A stretch of DNA of 64,000 nucleotides. Source: Ischnura elegans. Taxonomy: Eukaryota > Arthropoda > Insecta > Odonata > Coenagrionidae. The position numbers and the translations under genes are program-made. Position 1 is the first letter of the stretch; every line of letters begins with the position of its first letter. The notes under the pieces were generated by a model that saw only the letters and a program-made list of their open reading frames with translations, was not told the DNA's origin and made no database searches. Below, in pieces: positions 25,001 to 38,309 of this stretch. The stretch is taken from NCBI RefSeq assembly GCF_921293095.1, contig NC_060252.1:186001-250000 (forward strand). The letters are read 5' to 3'.

Positions 25001-26831
25001 TGTCCGTCCAAGGTTTTCAAAGTCATCGACCTTTCAAGGTCATTCAAGGTCATTGACCGTTCAAAGTCATTCAAGGTCATGGACCTTGAATGACTTTGAA
25101 CTCATGACTCATTCAAGGTCGAGGTCATTCAAGGTCATTGACGGTTCAAAGTCATTCAAGGTCATTAACATTTCAAGGTCATTCAAGGTCATTGACCTTT
25201 CAAGGTCATTCAAGGTCATTCAATGTCATTGACCGTTCAAGGTCATTGACATTTCAAGGTCATTCAAGGTCATTGGCCTTTCATGGTCATTCAAGGTCAT
25301 TGACCGTTCAAGGTCATTCAAAGTCATTGACATTTCTAGGTCATTTAAGGTCATTGACCGTTCAAGGTCATTCAAGTTCATTGACCGTTCAAGGTCATTA
25401 AAGGTCATTGATCTTTCAAGGTCATTCAAGGTCATTGGCCGTTGAAAGTCATTCAATGTCATTGACCTTTCATGGTCATTCAAGGTCATTGACCGCTCAA
25501 GGTCATTCAAGGTCATTGACCTTTCAAGGTCACCCAAGGCTTTTGATCATTCAATGTCATTCAAGGTCATTGTCCGTTCAAGGTTTTCAAAGTCATTGAC
25601 CATTCAAGGTCATTCAAGGTCATTGACCGTACAAAGTCATTCAAGGTCATTGACCTTGAATGACTTTGAACTCATGACTCATTCAAGGTCGAGGTCATTC
25701 AAGGTCATTGACGGTTCAAGGTCATTCAAGGTCATTGACATTTCAAGGTCATTCAAGGTTATTGACCTTTCAAGGTCTTTCAAGGTCATTGACCGTTCAA
25801 GGTCATTCAAGGTCATTGACATTTCAAGGTCATTCAAGGTCATTGACCGTTGAAAGTCATTCAATGTCATTGACCTTTCATGGTCATTCAAGGTCATTGA
25901 CCGCTCAAGGTCATTCAAGGTCATTGACCTTTCAAAGTCACCCAAGGCTATTGCTCATTCAATGTCATTCAAGGTCATTGTCCGTTCAAGGTTTTCAAAG
26001 TCATTGACCTTTCAAGGTCATTCAAGGTCATTGACCGTTCAAGGTCATTCAAGGTCATTGATCTTTCAAGGTCATTCAAGGTCATTGACCGTTGAAAGTC
26101 ATTCAAGGTCATTGACACTTCAAGGTCATTCATGGTCATTAACCGTTCAAGGTCACCCAAGGCTACTGATCGTTCAATGTCATTCAAGGTCATTAACCGT
26201 TTAAGGTCACCCAAGGTTATTGATCGTTCAATGTCATTCAAGGTCAATGTCCGTTGAAGGTAATTCAAAGTCATTGACCCTTCAAGGTCATTCAAGGTCA
26301 TTGACCGTTCATGGTCATTCAAGGTTATTAACCTTTCAAGGTCATTCAAGGTCATTGACCGTTCAAGGTCATTCAAGGTCATTGACCTTTCAAGGTCATT
26401 TACAGTAATTGACCTTTCAAGGTCATTCAAGGTCATTGGCCATTCAAGGTCATTCATGGTCATTGGCCGTTCAAGGTCATTCAAGGTCATTGACCGTTCA
26501 AGGTCATTCAAGGTTATTTACCTTTCAAGGTCATTCAAGGTCATTGACCGTTCAAGGTCATTCAAGGTCATTGACCTTTCAAGGTCATTTTAAGTAATTG
26601 ACCTTTCCAGGTCATTCAAGGTCATTGGCCGTTCAAGGTCAGTCAAGGTCATTGGCCGTTCAAGGTCATTCAAGGTCATTGACCGTTCAAGGTCATTCAA
26701 GGCTATTGATCGTACAATGTCATTCAAGGTCATTGACCGTTGAAGGTAATTCAAAGTCATTGACTCTTCAAGGTCCTTCAAGATCATTGACCGGGTAAGG
26801 TCATTGAATGTTATTGACCGTTCAAGGTCAT
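22022..26831 (+). repeat. Satellite A block 5 (longest)
   Basis: About 4.8 kb of the 27-bp repeat. Apart from a reversed segment at 22,936-23,345 it is in forward orientation. From about 24,984 on it follows 11,635-13,284 monomer by monomer, including variant units such as GGTCACCCAAGGCTACTGATC. The AP-1-like marker appears several times between 22,860 and 25,690. Confidence 0.93.
22936..23345 (-). repeat. Inverted segment inside satellite A block 5
   Basis: For about 410 bp the repeat reads as its reverse complement (CAATGACCTTGAATGACCTT). The far end carries the reversed marker TTGAATGAGTCATGAGTTCA, and then the forward orientation resumes. Both edges lie inside repeat units and can form hairpins. 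Confidence 0.85.
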
Positions 26832-28577
26832 TTAAAAAAAAAATTAAAAAATAATAAAAGGTTAGTTTGGTATAAATATTCTTACTAATAAACGCTAGTT
26901 CTCTACCGGAAATGATAGAATGAAAAATTTCAGTTTTATATGAATGTTCTTCTTAGAAACACGAATTCAACACTCGAAATGAAAAAATTAAAAAAGTGAG
27001 ATTGATATGACTATTTTTGTTACAAACGCAAATACACCACTCGAATTGAAAGAATTTAAAAAGTGAAATTGAATTAATATTCCTATTACAAACGCAAATT
27101 CATTTCTCAAAATGAAAACATTAAAAAAGTGAGTTTTATACGGTTTTTCTTGTTACAAACACTAATTGACCACTCCAAATAAAAATATTAAGGTAAGTTC
27201 GGTATTACTATTTTTGTTACAAACGCGAATTCACCACTTGAAACGAAAAAATTAAAGAAGTTGTATCGATATTTTGTTACAAAGGCGAATTCATTTTTAA
27301 AAACGAAAGTAATAAATAAGTGAGTATATCTTACTACAAACGCGAAGTCATCACTGGAAATGAAAAAAATAAAAAGTAACTTTGATATAAATTTTCTTGT
27401 TACAAACGCAATTTTAACTCTCGAAATGAAAATATTAAAATAAAGTGAGTTTGATGAGAATATTTTTGTAACAAACGCGTATTCACTACTCAAAATTAAT
27501 AAATTTCAAAATGTGAATTTGATAGAGTTTTTCTTGTAACAAACACAAATTCACCGCTCGAAATGAAAAAATAAAGAAAGTTAATTTGTTACAAACAAGA
27601 ATTCACCACCCAAAATAAAATAATTAAAAAGGTGAGTTTGATATGAATATTCTTGTTACAAACGTGAATTAACTACTAAAAATGAAAAAAATTAAAGTGT
27701 CTTTCATATGAGTTCATATGAAAATATTAAAAAAGTGAGTATTACATGTTTTTTTCTTGCTAGAAACAAGAAATCAACACTCGCAAAGCAAAACTTAAAA
27801 AGTGAGAATTATCTGAATATTCTTGTTACCAAAACGAACTTTTACTCGAAATGGAAAATTAAATAATTTAGTTTGATATAGTTTTTATGTTTGAAACACG
27901 AATTCAGCTCACGAAATGACAAATTAAAAAGTGAGTTTTATATAAGAATTCTTGCAAAACACTCGAATTTGCACACGAAATGAAAAACTTTTAAAATGTG
28001 AGTTTGATATTAAGATTCTTGTTACAAACACGAATTGACCACGCGAAATGTAAAAATTAAGAAGTTTGTTCGATATAATATTCTTGTTACAAACGTGAAT
28101 TCACTACTAAAAATGAAAAAAATTAAAGTGTCTTTCATATGAGTTCATATGAAAATATTATAAAAGTGAGTATTACATGTTTTTTTCTTGCTACAAACAA
28201 GAAATCAACACTCGCAAAGCAAAACTTAAAAAGTGAGATTGATCTGAATATTCTTGTTACCAAAACGAACTTTTACTCGAAATGGAAAATTAAATAATTG
28301 AGTTTCATATAGTTTTTATGTTTGAAACACGAATTCACCTCACGAAATGACAAATTAAAAAGTGAGTTTTATATAAGAATTCTTGCAAAACACTCGAATT
28401 TGCACACGAAATGAAAAAATTTAAAATGTGAGTTTTATATTAAGATGCTTGTTACAAACACGAATTGACCACGCGAAATGTAAAAATTAAGAAGTTTGTT
28501 TGATATGAATATTCTTGTCACAAACTTGAGTGAACAACTCTAAATGAAAAAATTAAAAAAGTGAGTGTGATATGAAT
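26832..28577 (+). repeat. Satellite B block 5
   Basis: B repeat of the block-1 type, with the TTCTCTACCGGAAATGATAG boundary segment at the start. It holds two successive copies of an approximately 390-bp group of monomers (compare 27,905 onward with 28,330 onward). Confidence 0.9.
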
Positions 28578-28699
28578 ATAATGGGTTAGGTTGGGTAGGT
28601 TGGATATCGGTGATAAGTTTCATTTCCAATGCTTTAATAGCTTAAAATATTCTACGACCTGTTGTCCCTTTGCGAGGTCACTGAAGGACATGAACAAAA
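28578..28699 (+). repeat. Conserved B-to-A linker, copy 5
   Basis: Shares ATGGGTTAGGTTGGGTAGG and CATTTCCAATGC with copy 6, where the other copies have GGGTTGGG and CATTTCTAATGC. This indicates that units 5 and 6 are sister duplicates. Confidence 0.85.
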
Positions 28700-29940
28700 G
28701 TCATTGAAGGTCATTGACATTTCAAGGTCATTCAAGGTCATTGACCTTTCAAGGTCATTCAAGGTCATTGACCGTTCAAGGTCATTCAAGGCTATTGATC
28801 GTTCAAGGTCATTCAATGTCATTGACCTTTCAAGGACATTCAAGGTCATTGACCACTCAAGGTCATTCAAGGTCATTGACCATTCAAGGTCATTGACCGT
28901 TCAAGGTTATTCAAGGTCATTGACCGTTCAAGGTCATTCAACGTCATTGACCGTTCAAGGTCATTCAAGGTCATTGACCGTTCAAGGTCATTCAAGGTCA
29001 TTGACCGTTCAAGGTCATTCAAGGTCATTGACCGTACAAGGTCATTCAAGGCTAATGAACGTTCGAGGTCATTAACCTATCAAGGTCATTCAAGGTCATT
29101 GACCTTTCAAGGTCATTCAAGGTCATTGACCTTTCAAGGTCATTCAAGGTCATTGACCTTTCAAGGTCATTCAAGGTCATTGACCTTTCAAGGTCATTGA
29201 CCTTTCAAGGTCATTCAAGGTCATTGACCTTTCATGGTCATTCAAGGTCATTCAAGCCTTCAATAACCTTGAACGGTCAATGACCTTGAATGACCTTGAA
29301 AGGTCAATGACCTTGAATGACCTTGAAAGGTCAATGACCTTGAATGACCTTGAAAGGTCAATGACCTTGATTGACTTTGAACTCATGACTCATTCAAGGT
29401 CGAGGTTATTCAAGGTCATTGACGGTTCAAAGTCATTCAAGGTCATCGACATTTCAAGGTCATTAAAGGTCATTGACCTTTCAAGGTCATTCAAGGTCAT
29501 TGATCGTTCAAGGTCATTCAAGGTCAGTGACCATTCAAGGTCATTGACCGTTCAAGGTCATTCAAGGTCATTGACCATTCAAGGTCATTCAAGGTAATTG
29601 ACCGTTGAAGGTCATTTAAGGCTATTGATCGTTCAAGGTCATTCAAGGTCATTGACCTTTCAAGGTCATTCAAGGTCATTGACCTTTCAAGGTCATTCAA
29701 CGTCATTGACCTTTCAAGGTCATTCAAGGTCATTGACCGTTCAAGGTCATTCAAGGTCTTTGACCGTTCTAGGTCATACAAGGCTATTGACCGCTCAAGG
29801 TCATTCAAGGTCATTGACCTTTTTAGGTCATTCAAGGTCATTGACCGTTCGAGTTCATTCAAGGTCATTTACCGTTCAAGGTCATTCAAGGATATTGACC
29901 GTTCAAGGTCATTGAATGTTATTGACCGTTCAAGGTCATT
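28700..29940 (+). repeat. Satellite A block 6
   Basis: 27-bp repeats with a short reversed segment at about 29,259-29,380, opened by CAAGCCTTCAATAACCTTG and closed by the CTCATGACTCATTCAAGG marker. Block 7 has the same arrangement. Confidence 0.93.
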
Positions 29941-31687
29941 TAAAAAAAAAAATTAAAAATAATAAAAGGTTAGTTTGGTATAAATATTCTTACTAATAAA
30001 CGCTAGTTCTCTACCGGAAATGATAGAATAAAAAATTTCAGTTTTATAGGAATGTTCTTCTTAGAAACACGAATTCAACACTCGAAATGAAAAAATTAAA
30101 AAAGTGAGATTGATATGAATATTTTTGTTACAAACGCTAAAACACCACTCGAATTGAAAGAATTTAAAAAGTGAAATTGAATTAATATTCCTATTACAAA
30201 CGCAAATTCATTTCTCAAAATGAAAACATTAAAAAAGTGAGTTTTATACGGTTTTTCTTGTTACAAACACTAATTGACCACTCCAAATAAAAATATTAAG
30301 GTAAGTTTGGTATTACTATTTTTGTTACAAACGCGAATTCACCACTTGAAACGAAAAAATTAAAGAAGTTGTATCGATATTTTGTTACAAAGGGGAATTC
30401 ATTTTTAAAAACGAAAGTAATAAATAAGTGAGTATATCTTACTACAAACGCGAAGTCATCACTGGAAATGAAAAAAATAAAAAGTAACTTTGAAATTAAT
30501 TTTCTTGTTACAAACGCAATTTTAACTCTCGAAATGAAAATATTAAAATAAAGTGAGTTTGATGAGAATATTTTTGTAACAAACGCGTATTCATTACTCA
30601 AAATAATAAATTTCAAAATGTGAATTTGATAGAGTTTTTCTTGTTACAAACACAAATTCACCGCTCGAAATGAAAAAATTAAGAAAGTTAATTTGTTACA
30701 AACAAAAATTCACCACTCAAAATAAAATAATTAAAAAGGTGAGTTTGATATGAATATTCTTGTTACAAACGTGAATTAACTACTAAAAATGAAAAAAATT
30801 AAATTGTCTTTCATATGAGTTCATATGAAAATATTAAAAAAGTGAGTATTACATGTTTTTTTCTTGCTAGAAACAAGAAATCAACACTCGCAAAGCAAAA
30901 CTTAAAAAGTGAGATTGATCTGAATATTCTTGTTACCAAAACGAACTTTTACTCGAAATGGAAAATTAAATAATTGAGTTTGATATAGTTTTTATGTTTG
31001 AAACACGAATTCAGCTCACGAAATGACAAATTAAAAAGTGAGTTTTATATAAGAATTCTTGCAAAACACTCGAATTTGCACACGAAATGAAAAACTTTTA
31101 AAATGTGAATTTGATATTAAGATTCTTGTTACAAACACGAATTGACCACGCGAAATGTAAAAATAAAGAAGTTTGTTTGATATGAATATTCTTGTTACAA
31201 ACGTGAATTCACTACTAAAAATGAAAAAAATTAAAGTGTCTTTCATATGAGTTCATATGAAAATATTAAAAAAGTGAGTATTACATGTTTTTTTCTTGCT
31301 ACAAACAAGAAATCAACACTCGCAAAGCAAAACTTAAAAAGTGAGATTGATCTGAATATTCTTGTTACCAAAACGAACTTTTACTCGAAATGGAAAATTA
31401 AATAATTGAGTTTGATATAGTTTTTATGTTTGAAACACGAATTCACCTCACGAAATGACAAATTAAAAAGTGAGTTTTATATAAGAATTCTTGCAAAACA
31501 CTCGAATTTGCACACGAAATGAAAAAATTAATAATGTGAGTTTGATATTAAGATGCTTGTTACAAACACGAATTGACCACGCGAAATGTAAAAATTAAGA
31601 AGTTTGTTTGATATGAATATTCTTGTCACAAACTTGAGTGAACAACTCTAATTGAAAAAATTAAAAAAGTGAGTGTGATATGAATAT
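29941..31687 (+). repeat. Satellite B block 6
   Basis: Closely follows block 5, with the same boundary segment and the same doubled monomer group. Units 5 and 6 repeat with a spacing of about 3.1 kb. Confidence 0.9.
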
Positions 31688-31807
31688 AATGGGTTAGGTT
31701 GGGTAGGTTGGATATCGGTGATAAGTTTCATTTCCAATGCTTTAATAGCTTAAAATATTCTACGACCTGTTGTCCCTTTGCGAGGTCACTGAAGGACATG
31801 AACAAAA
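31688..31807 (+). repeat. Conserved B-to-A linker, copy 6
   Basis: Sister of copy 5 (ATGGGTTAGGTTGGGTAGG, CATTTCCAATGC). Confidence 0.85.
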
Positions 31808-32823
31808 GTCATTCAAGGTCATTGACCGTTCAAGGTCATTCAAGGCTATTGATCGTTCAAGGTCATTCAATTTCATTGACCTTTCAAGGTCATTCAAGGT
31901 CATTGACCACTCAAGGTCATTCAAGGTCATTGACCATTCAAGGTCATTGACCGTTCAAGGTTATTCAAGGTCATTGAACGTTCAAGGTCTTTCAAGGTCA
32001 TTGACCGTTCAAGGTCATTCAAGGTCATTGACCGTTCAAGGTCATTCAAGGTCATTGACCGTTCAAGGTCATTCAAGGTCATTGACCGTTCAAGGTCATT
32101 CAAGGCTAATGAACGTTCGAGGTCATTGACCTATCAAGGTCATTCAAGGTCATTGACCTTTCAAGGTCATTCAAGGTCATTGACCTTTCAAGGTCATTCA
32201 AGGTCATTGACCTTTCAAGGTCATTCAAGGTCATTGACCTTTCAAGGTCATTCAAGGTCATTCAAGCCTTCAATAACCTTGAACGGTCAATGACCTTGAA
32301 TGACCTTGAAAGGTCAATGACCTTGAATGACCTTGAAAGGTCAATGACCTTGATTGACTTTGAACTCATGACTCATTCAAGGTCGAGGTTATTCAAGGTC
32401 ATTGACGGTTCAAAGTCATTCAAGGTCATCGACATTTCAAGGTCATTCAAGGTCATTGACCTTTCAAGGTCATTCAAGGTCATTGATCGTTCAAGGTCAT
32501 TCAAGGTCATTGACATTTCAAGGTCATTCAAGGGTATTGACCGTTCAAGGTCATTCAAGGTCATTGACCTTTCAAGGCCATTCAAGGTCATTGACCGTTG
32601 AAAGCCATTCAAGGTCAATGACCGCTCAAGGTCATTCAAGGTCATTGACATTTCAAGGTCATTAGAGGTCATTGACCTTTCAAGGTCATTCAAGGTCATT
32701 GACCGTTCAAGGACATTCAAAGTCATTGACATTTCAAGGTCATTCAAGGTCATTGACCGTTCAAGGTCATTCAAGGTCATTGACCTTTCAAGGTCATTCA
32801 AGGTCATAGACCGTTCAAGGTCA
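31808..32823 (+). repeat. Satellite A block 7
   Basis: 27-bp repeats with the same short reversed segment as block 6 (32,269-32,360), so that inversion predates the duplication. It ends at the TCATATATG junction, unlike block 6. Confidence 0.93.
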
Positions 32824-34590
32824 TATATGTTTGATATTAATATTCTTGTTACAAAAGCAATTTCACCTCTCGAATTGAAAAAATTAAAAAAAGTGAGTTT
32901 GATGAGAATATTCTTGTAACAAAAGTGAATTCACTACTCAAAATGAAAAAATTTTTAAAAAAGTGAGTTTGATGGAGTTTTTCTTGATATTTATATTCTT
33001 GTTACAAACGCAATTTCACCTCTTGAATTGAAAAAATTAAAAAAAGTGAGTTTGATGAGAATATTCTTGTAACAAACGCGAATTCACTACTCAAAATGAA
33101 AATATTTAAAAAAGTGAATTTGATAGTTTTTCCTGTTACAAACTTGAATTCACTACTAGAAATGAAAAAAAATTAAAGTGGCTTTCATATGAGTTCAAAT
33201 GAAAATATTAAAAATTGAGTTTTACATGTTTTTTCTTGCTACAAACGCGAAATCAGCACTCGCAAAGTAAAATATAAAAAGTGAGATTGATCTGAATAAT
33301 CTTGTTACCAAAATGAACTTTTACTCGAAATGAAAAATTAAATAATTGAGTTCGATAAAGTTTTTATGTTTGAAACACGCATTCACTTCACGCAATGATA
33401 AATAAAGAATTAATTTTATATAAGTATTCTTGCTAAACACTCGAATTTGCACACGAAATGAAAATATTAAAAATGTGAGTTTGATATTAAGATTGTTGTT
33501 ATAAACACGAATTCACCAAGCGAAATGTAAAAATTAAAAAGTTTGTTTAATATGAAGTCTTGTAACAAACACGAGTTAACAACTCGAATTGAAAGAATTA
33601 AAAAAGGGAAATTGAATGAATATTCCTATTACAAACGCAAATTCACTTCTCAAAATGAAAACATTAAAAAATTGAGTTTGATATGGTTTTTCTTGTTACA
33701 AACACTAATTGACCACTCAAAATGAAAAAAATTTAGGTGAGATTGGTATTTTTTTTTGTTACAAACGCTAATTCACCAATCGAAACGAAAAAATTTAAAA
33801 AGTGATTTCGATATTCATGTTACAAAGGCGAATTCATTTTTAAAAACGAAAGTAATAAAAAAGTGAGTATATCTTACTACAAACGCGAAGTCAACACTGG
33901 AAATGAAAAAAATAAAAAGAAAGTTTGATATTAATATTCTTGTTACAAACGCAATTTCACCTCTCGAATTGAAAAAATTAAAAAAAGTGAGTTTGATGAG
34001 AATATTCTTGTAACAAAAGTGAATTCACTACTCAAAATGAAAAAAATTAAAAAAAGTGAGTTTGATGGAGTTTTTCTTGATACAAACACAAATTCGCCCC
34101 TCGAAATTTAAAAAAATTAAGAAAGTGAATTTGTTACAAATACGAATTCACCACTCAAAATGAAATAATTAAAAATGTGAGTTTGATATTAAGATTCTTG
34201 TTAGAAACACGAATTCACCACGCGAAAAGTAAAAATTATAAACTTTGTTTGATATGAATAGTCTTGTCACAAACACGAGTTAAAAACTCGAATTGAAAAA
34301 ATTAAACACGTGAGTTTGATATGAATATTCTTGTTACAAACGCAAATATTCACTCGAAATGAAAAAATAAAAAATATGAGTTTGATATGAATATTCTTGA
34401 TCCAAACACAATTTCCCAACTCGAATTGAAAAAATTGAAAAAGTGAGTTTTATATGAATATTCTTGTTACAAACGCAAATATTCACTCGAAATGAAAAAT
34501 TAAAAATTTATGTTTGATATTGATATTCTTGATCCAAACACGATTTCCCAACTAGAAATGAAAAAATTAAAAAAGTGATTGTGATATGAA
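32824..34590 (+). repeat. Satellite B block 7
   Basis: B repeat of the block-2/block-3 type, entered through TATATGTTTGATATTAATAT. Confidence 0.9.
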
Positions 34591-34711
34591 TATAATGGGT
34601 TGGGTTGGGTAGGTTGGATATCGGTGATAAGTATCATTTCTAATGCTTTAATAGCTTAAAATATTCTACGATCTGTTGTCCCTCTGCGAGGTCACTGAAG
34701 GACATGAAAAA
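34591..34711 (+). repeat. Conserved B-to-A linker, copy 7
   Basis: Same subfamily as copies 2 and 3 (GATAAGTATCATTTC; ACATGAAAAAAAGTCGTTG). Confidence 0.85.
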
Positions 34712-35701
34712 AAGTCGTTGAAGGTCATTGACATTTCAAGGTCTTTCAAAGTCATTCAAGGTCATTCAAGGTCATTCACCGTTCAAGGACATTCAAGGCT
34801 ATTGATCTTTCAATGTCATTCAAGTTTATTGTCCGCTCAATGTTTTCAAAGTCATTGACCTTTAAAGGTCGTTCAAGGTCATTGACCGTTCAAGGTCATT
34901 CAAGGTCATTGACCTTTCAAGGTCATTCAAGGTCATTGACCGTTCAATGTCATTCAAGGTCATTGACCTTTCAAGGTCATTCAAGGTCATTTACCATTCA
35001 AGGTCATTGACCTTTCAAGGTCATTGACCATTCAAGGTCATTCAAGGTCATTGACCGTTCAAGGTCATTCAAGGCTATTGATCGTTCAAGGTCATTCAAG
35101 GTCATCGACATTTCAAGGTCATTCAAGGTCATTGACCTTTCAAGGTCATTCAAGGTCATTGACCGTTCAAGGTCATTCAAGGCTATTGACCGCTCAAGGT
35201 CATTCAAGGCATTGACCTTTCAAGGTCATTCAAGGTCATTGACCGTTCAAGGTCATTCAAGGTCATTGACCGTTCAAGGTCATTCAAGGTCATTGACCTT
35301 TCAAGGTCATTCAAGGTCATTGATCGTTGAATGTCATTCAAAGTCATTGTCCGTTCAAGGTCATTCAAGGTCATTGACGGTTCAAGGTCATTCAAGGTCA
35401 TTGACCGTTCAAGGTCATTCAAGGTCATTGACCTTGAATGACTTTGAACTCATGACTCATTCAAGGTCGAGGTCATTCAAGGTCATTGACGGTACAAGGT
35501 CATTCAAGGTCATTGACCTTTCAAGGTCATTCAAGGTCATTGACTGTTTAAGGTCATTTAAAGTCATTGACATTTCAAGGTCATTCAAGGTCATTGACCG
35601 TTCAAGGTCATTCAAGGTCATTGACCGTTGAAAGTCATTCAAAGTCATTGACCTTTCATGGTCATTAATGGTCATTGACCGCTCAAGGTCATTCAAGGTC
35701 A
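34712..35701 (+). repeat. Satellite A block 8, forward half
   Basis: Last forward stretch of satellite A. It ends at the centre of a 38-bp perfect palindrome at 35,683-35,720. Confidence 0.92.
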
Positions 35702-35720
35702 TGACCTTGAATGACCTTGA
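35683..35720. repeat. 38-bp perfect palindrome at the orientation switch
   Basis: Two forward AAGGTCA units (TCAAGGTCATTCAAGGTC) meet their exact reverse complement, centred between 35,701 and 35,702 in AAGGTCATGACCTT. All satellite to the left is forward and all to the right, as far as 41,490, is reversed, including B blocks and linkers. Confidence 0.9.
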
Positions 35721-36429
35721 AAGGTAAATGACCTTGAAAGGTCAATGACCTTGAATGACTTTCATATGTCAATGACCTTGAATGACTTTGAACTGTTAAT
35801 GACCTTGAATGACATCGACCTTGAATGAGTCATTAGTTCAAAGTCATTCAAGGTCAATGATCTTGAATGACTTTGAACGGTCAATGACCTTGAATGACCT
35901 TCAAAGGTCAATGACTTTGAAAACCTTGAACGGACAATGAACTTGAATGACATTGAATGATCAATAGCCTTGAATGGTCAATAATCTTGAATGAACTTGA
36001 ACGGTCAGAGACCTTGTAAGACCTTGAATTGTCGATGACCTTGAATGACCTTGAACGTTCAGTGATGTAAATGAACTTGAACGGTCAATGAACTTCAATG
36101 ACCTTGAACGGTCAATGACCTTGAATGGTCAATAATCTTGAATGAACTTGAACGGTCAGAGACCTTGTAAGACCTTGAATTGTCGATGACCTTGAATGAC
36201 CTTGAACGGTCAATGTCCTTGGATGACCTCGAACGGCCAATGACCTTGAAAATCCTTAACGGTCAATGACCTTGAATGACTTTGAACGGTCAATGACCCT
36301 TAATGACTAAAAATGGTCATTGACCTTGAATGAACTGGACCCATCAATGACCTTCAGTGACCTACAAATTTCGATAATATTCATTGACCTTGAAATGTCA
36401 ATGACCTTCAATGACCTTAAAATGTTCTT
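35702..36429 (-). repeat. Satellite A block 8, reversed half
   Basis: Reads GACCTTGAATGACCTTGAAC. It is more diverged than the forward blocks and includes an internal duplication of about 160 bp (TCTTGAATGAACTTGAACGG at about 35,983 and 36,131). Confidence 0.92.
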
Positions 36430-36545
36430 GTCCTTCAGTGACCTTGCAAAGGGACAACGCAGATCGTAGAATATTTTAAGCATTTAAAGCATTCGAAATG
36501 AAACCTATCAACGATATCCAGCCTACCCAACCCAACCCATTATAT
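36430..36545 (-). repeat. Conserved B-to-A linker, copy 8 (inverted)
   Basis: Reverse complement of the linker: CAGTGACCTTGCAAAGGGAC through CCCAACCCATTATATTCATA. It has diverged (AACGCAGATCGTAGAATATT in place of AACAGGTCG). Confidence 0.85.
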
Positions 36546-37431
36546 TCATATCAGTCTCACTTTTTTAATTTTTTTCATTACGATTAGCGATTTCGTGTTT
36601 GTTAGAAAAAAATTCATATCAGACTTCCTTTCTTAATTTTTTCATTTCGAGTGTTGAATTCGCGTTTGTAACAAGAATATTAATATCAAACTTAATTTTT
36701 AATTTTTTTATTTCGAATGGTGACTTCGCGTTTGTAGTAAAATATACTCACTTTTTTAATACTTTAGTTTTTTAAAGTGAATTCGCCTTTGTAACAAGAT
36801 TTTCGGCCTCACTTCTTTAATTTTTTCTTTTCAAGTGGTGAATTCGCGTATGTAACAAAAATAGTAATACCAAACTCACTTTTTTAATTTCTCGTTTCGA
36901 GTGAAGAACTTGCGTTTTTAACAGGAATATTAAGACCAAACTTACTTTTTAATTTTTTCATTTCAAATGGTGAGATCTCGTTTGCAGGAAGATATACTCA
37001 CTTTTTTCATACTTTAGTTTTTAAAAGTGAATTCGCCTTTGTAACAAGAATTTTTAACTCACTTCTTTAATTTTTTCGTTTCAAGTGGTCAATTAGTGTT
37101 TGTAACAAGAAAAACCATATCAAACTCACTTTTTTAATGTTTTCATTTTGAGAAGTGAATTCGCGTTTGTAATAGGAATATTCATTCAATTTCACTTTTT
37201 AATTGTTTCAATTCGAGTGGTGTATTTGAGTTTTTAACAAGAATATTCATATGAATCTCACTTTTTTAATTTTTTCATTTCGAGTGGTTAATTCGTGTTT
37301 CTAAGAAGAACATTCACATCAAACTGACTTTGTTCATTTTATCATTTCCAGTAGAGAACAAGGTTTTATTTGCAAGAATATTCATTCCAAACTAACGTTT
37401 TATATTTTTAAATTTAATATTATGAATGACC
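36546..37431 (-). repeat. Satellite B block 8 (inverted)
   Basis: B repeat on the minus strand, more diverged than the forward blocks. It ends with the reversed boundary segment (ATTTCCAGTAGAGAAC) next to satellite A. Confidence 0.88.
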
Positions 37432-38309
37432 TTGAACGCTCAATGACCTTGAACCGTATGGACTTTGTATGACCTTGAACGGACAATGACCTTGAATGAC
37501 ATTGAACGGTCAATAATCTCGAATGTCCTTACCCGGTTAATGACCTAGAAGGACCTTAAACAGTCAATGACCTTGAATGACCTTCAACGGTCAATGACTT
37601 TGAATGACATTGAACGGTCAATGAACTTGAATGACCTTGAATGACATTGAACGGTCAATGAACTTGAATGACCTTGAACGGTCAATGACCTTGAAAATTT
37701 TGCATGGTCAATGACCATGAATGACCTTGATAATCAATGACCCTTAATGACCTTGAACGGTCAATGACCCTGAATGATATTGAACGGTCAATGACCTTTA
37801 ATGACCTTTAACGGTGAATGACTTTTAATGACCTTGAACGGTCAACGACCTTTAATGACCTTGAACGGATAATGACGTTGAAAAACCTTGAACGTTCAAT
37901 TACTTAAAATGATCTTGAACGGTCAATGACATTCAATGACCTTGAACGGTCAATGACCTTAAATGACCTTGAACGGTCAATGACGTTGAATAACCTTGAA
38001 TGGTCAATGACCTTGAATGACCTTGAACGGTCGGAGACCTTGAAAGACCTTGAACGGTCAATGACCTTGAATGACCTTGAACGGTCAATCACCTTGAATG
38101 ACCTCAAACGGGTAAGGACCTTGAATAACATTAACGGTCAATGGCCTTGAATGAACTTGAACGGTCAATGACCCTTAATGACCAGAAATGGTCATTGACC
38201 TTGAATTAATTGGACCCATCAATGACCTTCAGTGACCTAGAAATCACGATAACATTCATTGACTTTGAAATGTCAATGACCTTCAATGACATTAAAAAGT
38301 TAATGTCCT
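37432..38309 (-). repeat. Satellite A block 9 (inverted)
   Basis: 27-bp repeat in reverse orientation, more diverged and with many irregular monomers. Last satellite A in the window. Confidence 0.92.
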
